The position numbers and the translations under genes were made by a program. A model generated the notes under the pieces. That model was not told where the DNA came from. It did not search any database and saw nothing but the letters and a program-made list of their open reading frames with translations. A DNA stretch of 7,998 nucleotides from CAZRNB01 sp964601355 (GTDB lineage: Bacteria; Planctomycetota; Phycisphaerae; Sedimentisphaerales; Anaerobacaceae): assembly GCA_964601355.1 (NCBI GenBank), contig CAZRNB010000128.1, positions 1 to 7,998 of the forward strand, written 5' to 3'. Positions 6,338 to 7,998 of the stretch are shown one piece after another (position 1 is the first letter of the stretch; each line of letters begins with the position of its first letter).

Positions 6338-7978
6338 ATGGTTGTAACGCGATTTGCACCGTCGCCGACAGGTTATCTGCACGTAGGAGGGGCACGGACT
6401 GCCCTTTTTAGCTGGCTTTGGGCAAGGCACACCGGCGGCAAATTCATCCTGCGAATCGAAGATACCGACCTCAAACGCAATACGCCTACCGCAATGCAGC
6501 AGGTTATAAACGACCTGCGATGGCTCGGCATCGAATGGGACGAAGGCCCCGAAACCGGCGGGCCGAACGGGCCTTACCTGCAATCGCAGCGACACCAGCA
6601 AGGCATATACGACAAATATGTCGAGCAGCTTCTCAAAAAGGCAAAAGCATACTATTGCTTCGATACCCCGGAAGAGCTTGAGGCTATGCGTGAAAAAGCC
6701 GAAAGCCAGAAAGGTAATTTGACCTATCTGCGCCCCAAAAAATTCCCCGACGAAAGCGAGGTTAAAAAAGCTAAAGATGCGGGCAAGTCTGTGACAGTTC
6801 GGTTTGCTATGCCGCAGGATGAGGATATCGTAGTTCAGGATATAGTACGCGGCGAAGTTAGATTCGCAGCCAGCGAAATCGGCGACTTCATCATAAAAAA
6901 GAGCGATGGATTCCCAACATATAATTTTGCCTGCGTAGCTGATGACTATTTAATGAAAGTTACGCACGTGATTCGCGGCCAGGAGCACCTCAATAATACG
7001 CCCGGCCAGCAGGCCTTGTGGCAGGCTTTGTTTGGTGAGGAACCACTTCCAAAATACATTCACATGTCCGTAACGGTAAGCGAAGGCGGCGGAAAACTTT
7101 CCAAACGCGAGCGCCCAAAATCGCTTCGTGGCGCCATAACAGCCGGAAGTGACATCAACCTAAAAAAACTGGCAGAAGCAGGGAATCTGAAAATGGAGGA
7201 GCTTCAATCCTTTATTGAAGGCAAAACCATGCCGGATATGCCGAACGTGGATACAATGGCCAAATATTTAGGAGTGCAGCTACCGGAAATCAATATCGTG
7301 GACTTTTTTAAGAGCGGCTATCTGCCGGAAACAATGGTGAATTTTATTGCGCTTCTCGGCTGGAATCCAGGTGACAACAGAGAGATTATGTCGATAGACG
7401 AGCTAATCAAAGCCTTCGACCTGTCGCGATTGACAAAATCCAATAGCCTCTTTGACCGCGGCAAGCTCATCGCATTCAACACGGAACATATTCGGATGGC
7501 TTCGGAAGCAAAACTTATTCAGCACTTCGGAGACTACTTAAAAATTATCGAGTCACCGGTTCTTGAAGCGGATGACGCGCTTCTATTGAGAATCATAAAG
7601 ATTTGCGAAGGGGCGCGTACGCTTGCGGATATCGAACGCAAGAGCAGATTCTTGTTCCTGGATAATGGCAAAATCGTATATGATGATGATGCTATTAAAA
7701 AGGTCCTATTGAAAGGTGACGGCCTCGAAATTTTGCGTATTATCCGGGCAAAAATAGAAACTCAGGCACAAGTTACTGCTGAATATACTGACAAAATGCT
7801 GCGTAGTTTAGCAGAAGAACGAAAAGTGGGCCTCGGCAAGGTTGCTCAACCGTTGCGGGTCGCTCTTTGTGGCAGCACGATTAGTACATCAATCTTTGAG
7901 TCTGTCGAGATGCTTGGCAAGGAAAAGACATTGGCAAGAATAAACATAACGCTTAAAAAATTCAGGGACGCCAAATGA
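6338..7978 (+). CDS. gltX: Glutamyl-tRNA synthetase
   Basis: This class I synthetase attaches glutamate to tRNA-Glu in the cytoplasm. The N-terminal signature RFAPSPTGYLHVGGARTALF contains the HIGH-equivalent HVGG (residues 15-18). GFPTYNFACVADDYLMKVTHVIRG (190-214) and the KMSKS-equivalent KLSKR (253-257) follow. The C-terminal anticodon-binding part includes LLGWNPGDN (339-347) and FDRGKLIAFN (372-381). At 546 aa it is longer than most bacterial GluRS (about 470-500). The extra length is mainly a block between KLSKR and YLPETMVNF: about 70 residues stand where about 11 are usual. GAGGT six bases before the ATG supports the start. The stop overlaps the ATG of another gene by four bases. With glnS also present, the cell need not make Gln-tRNA through misacylated Glu-tRNA, but sequence alone does not show whether this enzyme is discriminating. 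Confidence 0.97.
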   Translation: MVVTRFAPSPTGYLHVGGARTALFSWLWARHTGGKFILRIEDTDLKRNTPTAMQQVINDLRWLGIEWDEGPETGGPNGPYLQSQRHQQGIYDKYVEQLLKKAKAYYCFDTPEELEAMREKAESQKGNLTYLRPKKFPDESEVKKAKDAGKSVTVRFAMPQDEDIVVQDIVRGEVRFAASEIGDFIIKKSDGFPTYNFACVADDYLMKVTHVIRGQEHLNNTPGQQALWQALFGEEPLPKYIHMSVTVSEGGGKLSKRERPKSLRGAITAGSDINLKKLAEAGNLKMEELQSFIEGKTMPDMPNVDTMAKYLGVQLPEINIVDFFKSGYLPETMVNFIALLGWNPGDNREIMSIDELIKAFDLSRLTKSNSLFDRGKLIAFNTEHIRMASEAKLIQHFGDYLKIIESPVLEADDALLLRIIKICEGARTLADIERKSRFLFLDNGKIVYDDDAIKKVLLKGDGLEILRIIRAKIETQAQVTAEYTDKMLRSLAEERKVGLGKVAQPLRVALCGSTISTSIFESVEMLGKEKTLARINITLKKFRDAK

Positions 7979-7998
7979 TAACGGATTCAATAGCCACA
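7975..7998 (+). CDS. Start of a gene cut by the window end
   Basis: An ATG overlaps the gltX stop in an ATGA arrangement and is preceded six bases upstream by AGGGA. Only eight codons are visible (MITDSIAT), all open. The overlap suggests co-transcription and translational coupling with gltX. Nothing can be said of its function. Confidence 0.45.

Noticed and set aside
6323..6601. Minus-strand frame opposite the 5' end of gltX
   Set aside because: It lies over the conserved catalytic N-terminus of GluRS and shows no motif of its own.

Overview
The window looks like bacterial chromosome. It has two housekeeping aminoacyl-tRNA synthetase genes, with a more A+T-rich set of accessory genes beside and between them. 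A planctomycete-type organism is my best guess: direct glutaminyl-tRNA synthetase is patchily distributed in bacteria, gltX carries an extra block after its KMSKS-like loop, and short hairpin repeats are present. No marker here proves that assignment.

Left part (1-1211): a three-pass membrane protein of unknown function (99-617) is followed by a small unrecognised protein (687-1016). Two related copies of a short palindromic hairpin repeat (about 634-660 and 1083-1112) and a structured element with competing stems (1131-1195) fill the spaces around it. glnS (1212-2975, minus strand) converges on this region.

Middle (2976-5696): a 321-base spacer holds two back-to-back sigma70-type promoters, one for glnS and one for a rightward cluster. 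The cluster encodes, in order: a free-standing 54-residue zinc-finger protein with four CxxCxGxG motifs as in DnaJ; a 63-residue single-pass membrane protein; a possible 32-residue linking ORF; a 409-residue protein with four membrane segments, a helical middle and a C-terminal J domain with an intact HPD motif; and a von Willebrand A protein with an intact MIDAS, whose start overlaps the previous stop. I infer a membrane-anchored Hsp70-recruiting assembly with the pieces of a class A J-protein split over separate polypeptides. No Hsp70, kinase, phosphatase, MoxR ATPase or obvious effector lies in the window. This cluster is the best candidate for an undescribed system.

Right part (5697-7998): an MntA-type minimal nucleotidyltransferase (minus strand, 5859-6152) is followed, with an 11-base overlap, by what looks like only the first codons of a HepT/DUF86 HEPN toxin gene, so the toxin appears lost. 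Then come a good promoter, gltX (6338-7978, complete), and the first eight codons of another gene overlapping the gltX stop by four bases.

Composition supports an inserted middle. Hand counts gave 34 G+C of 60 at 2341-2400 (glnS) and 23 of 60 at 4021-4080 (J-protein gene). These are two samples, not a full profile.
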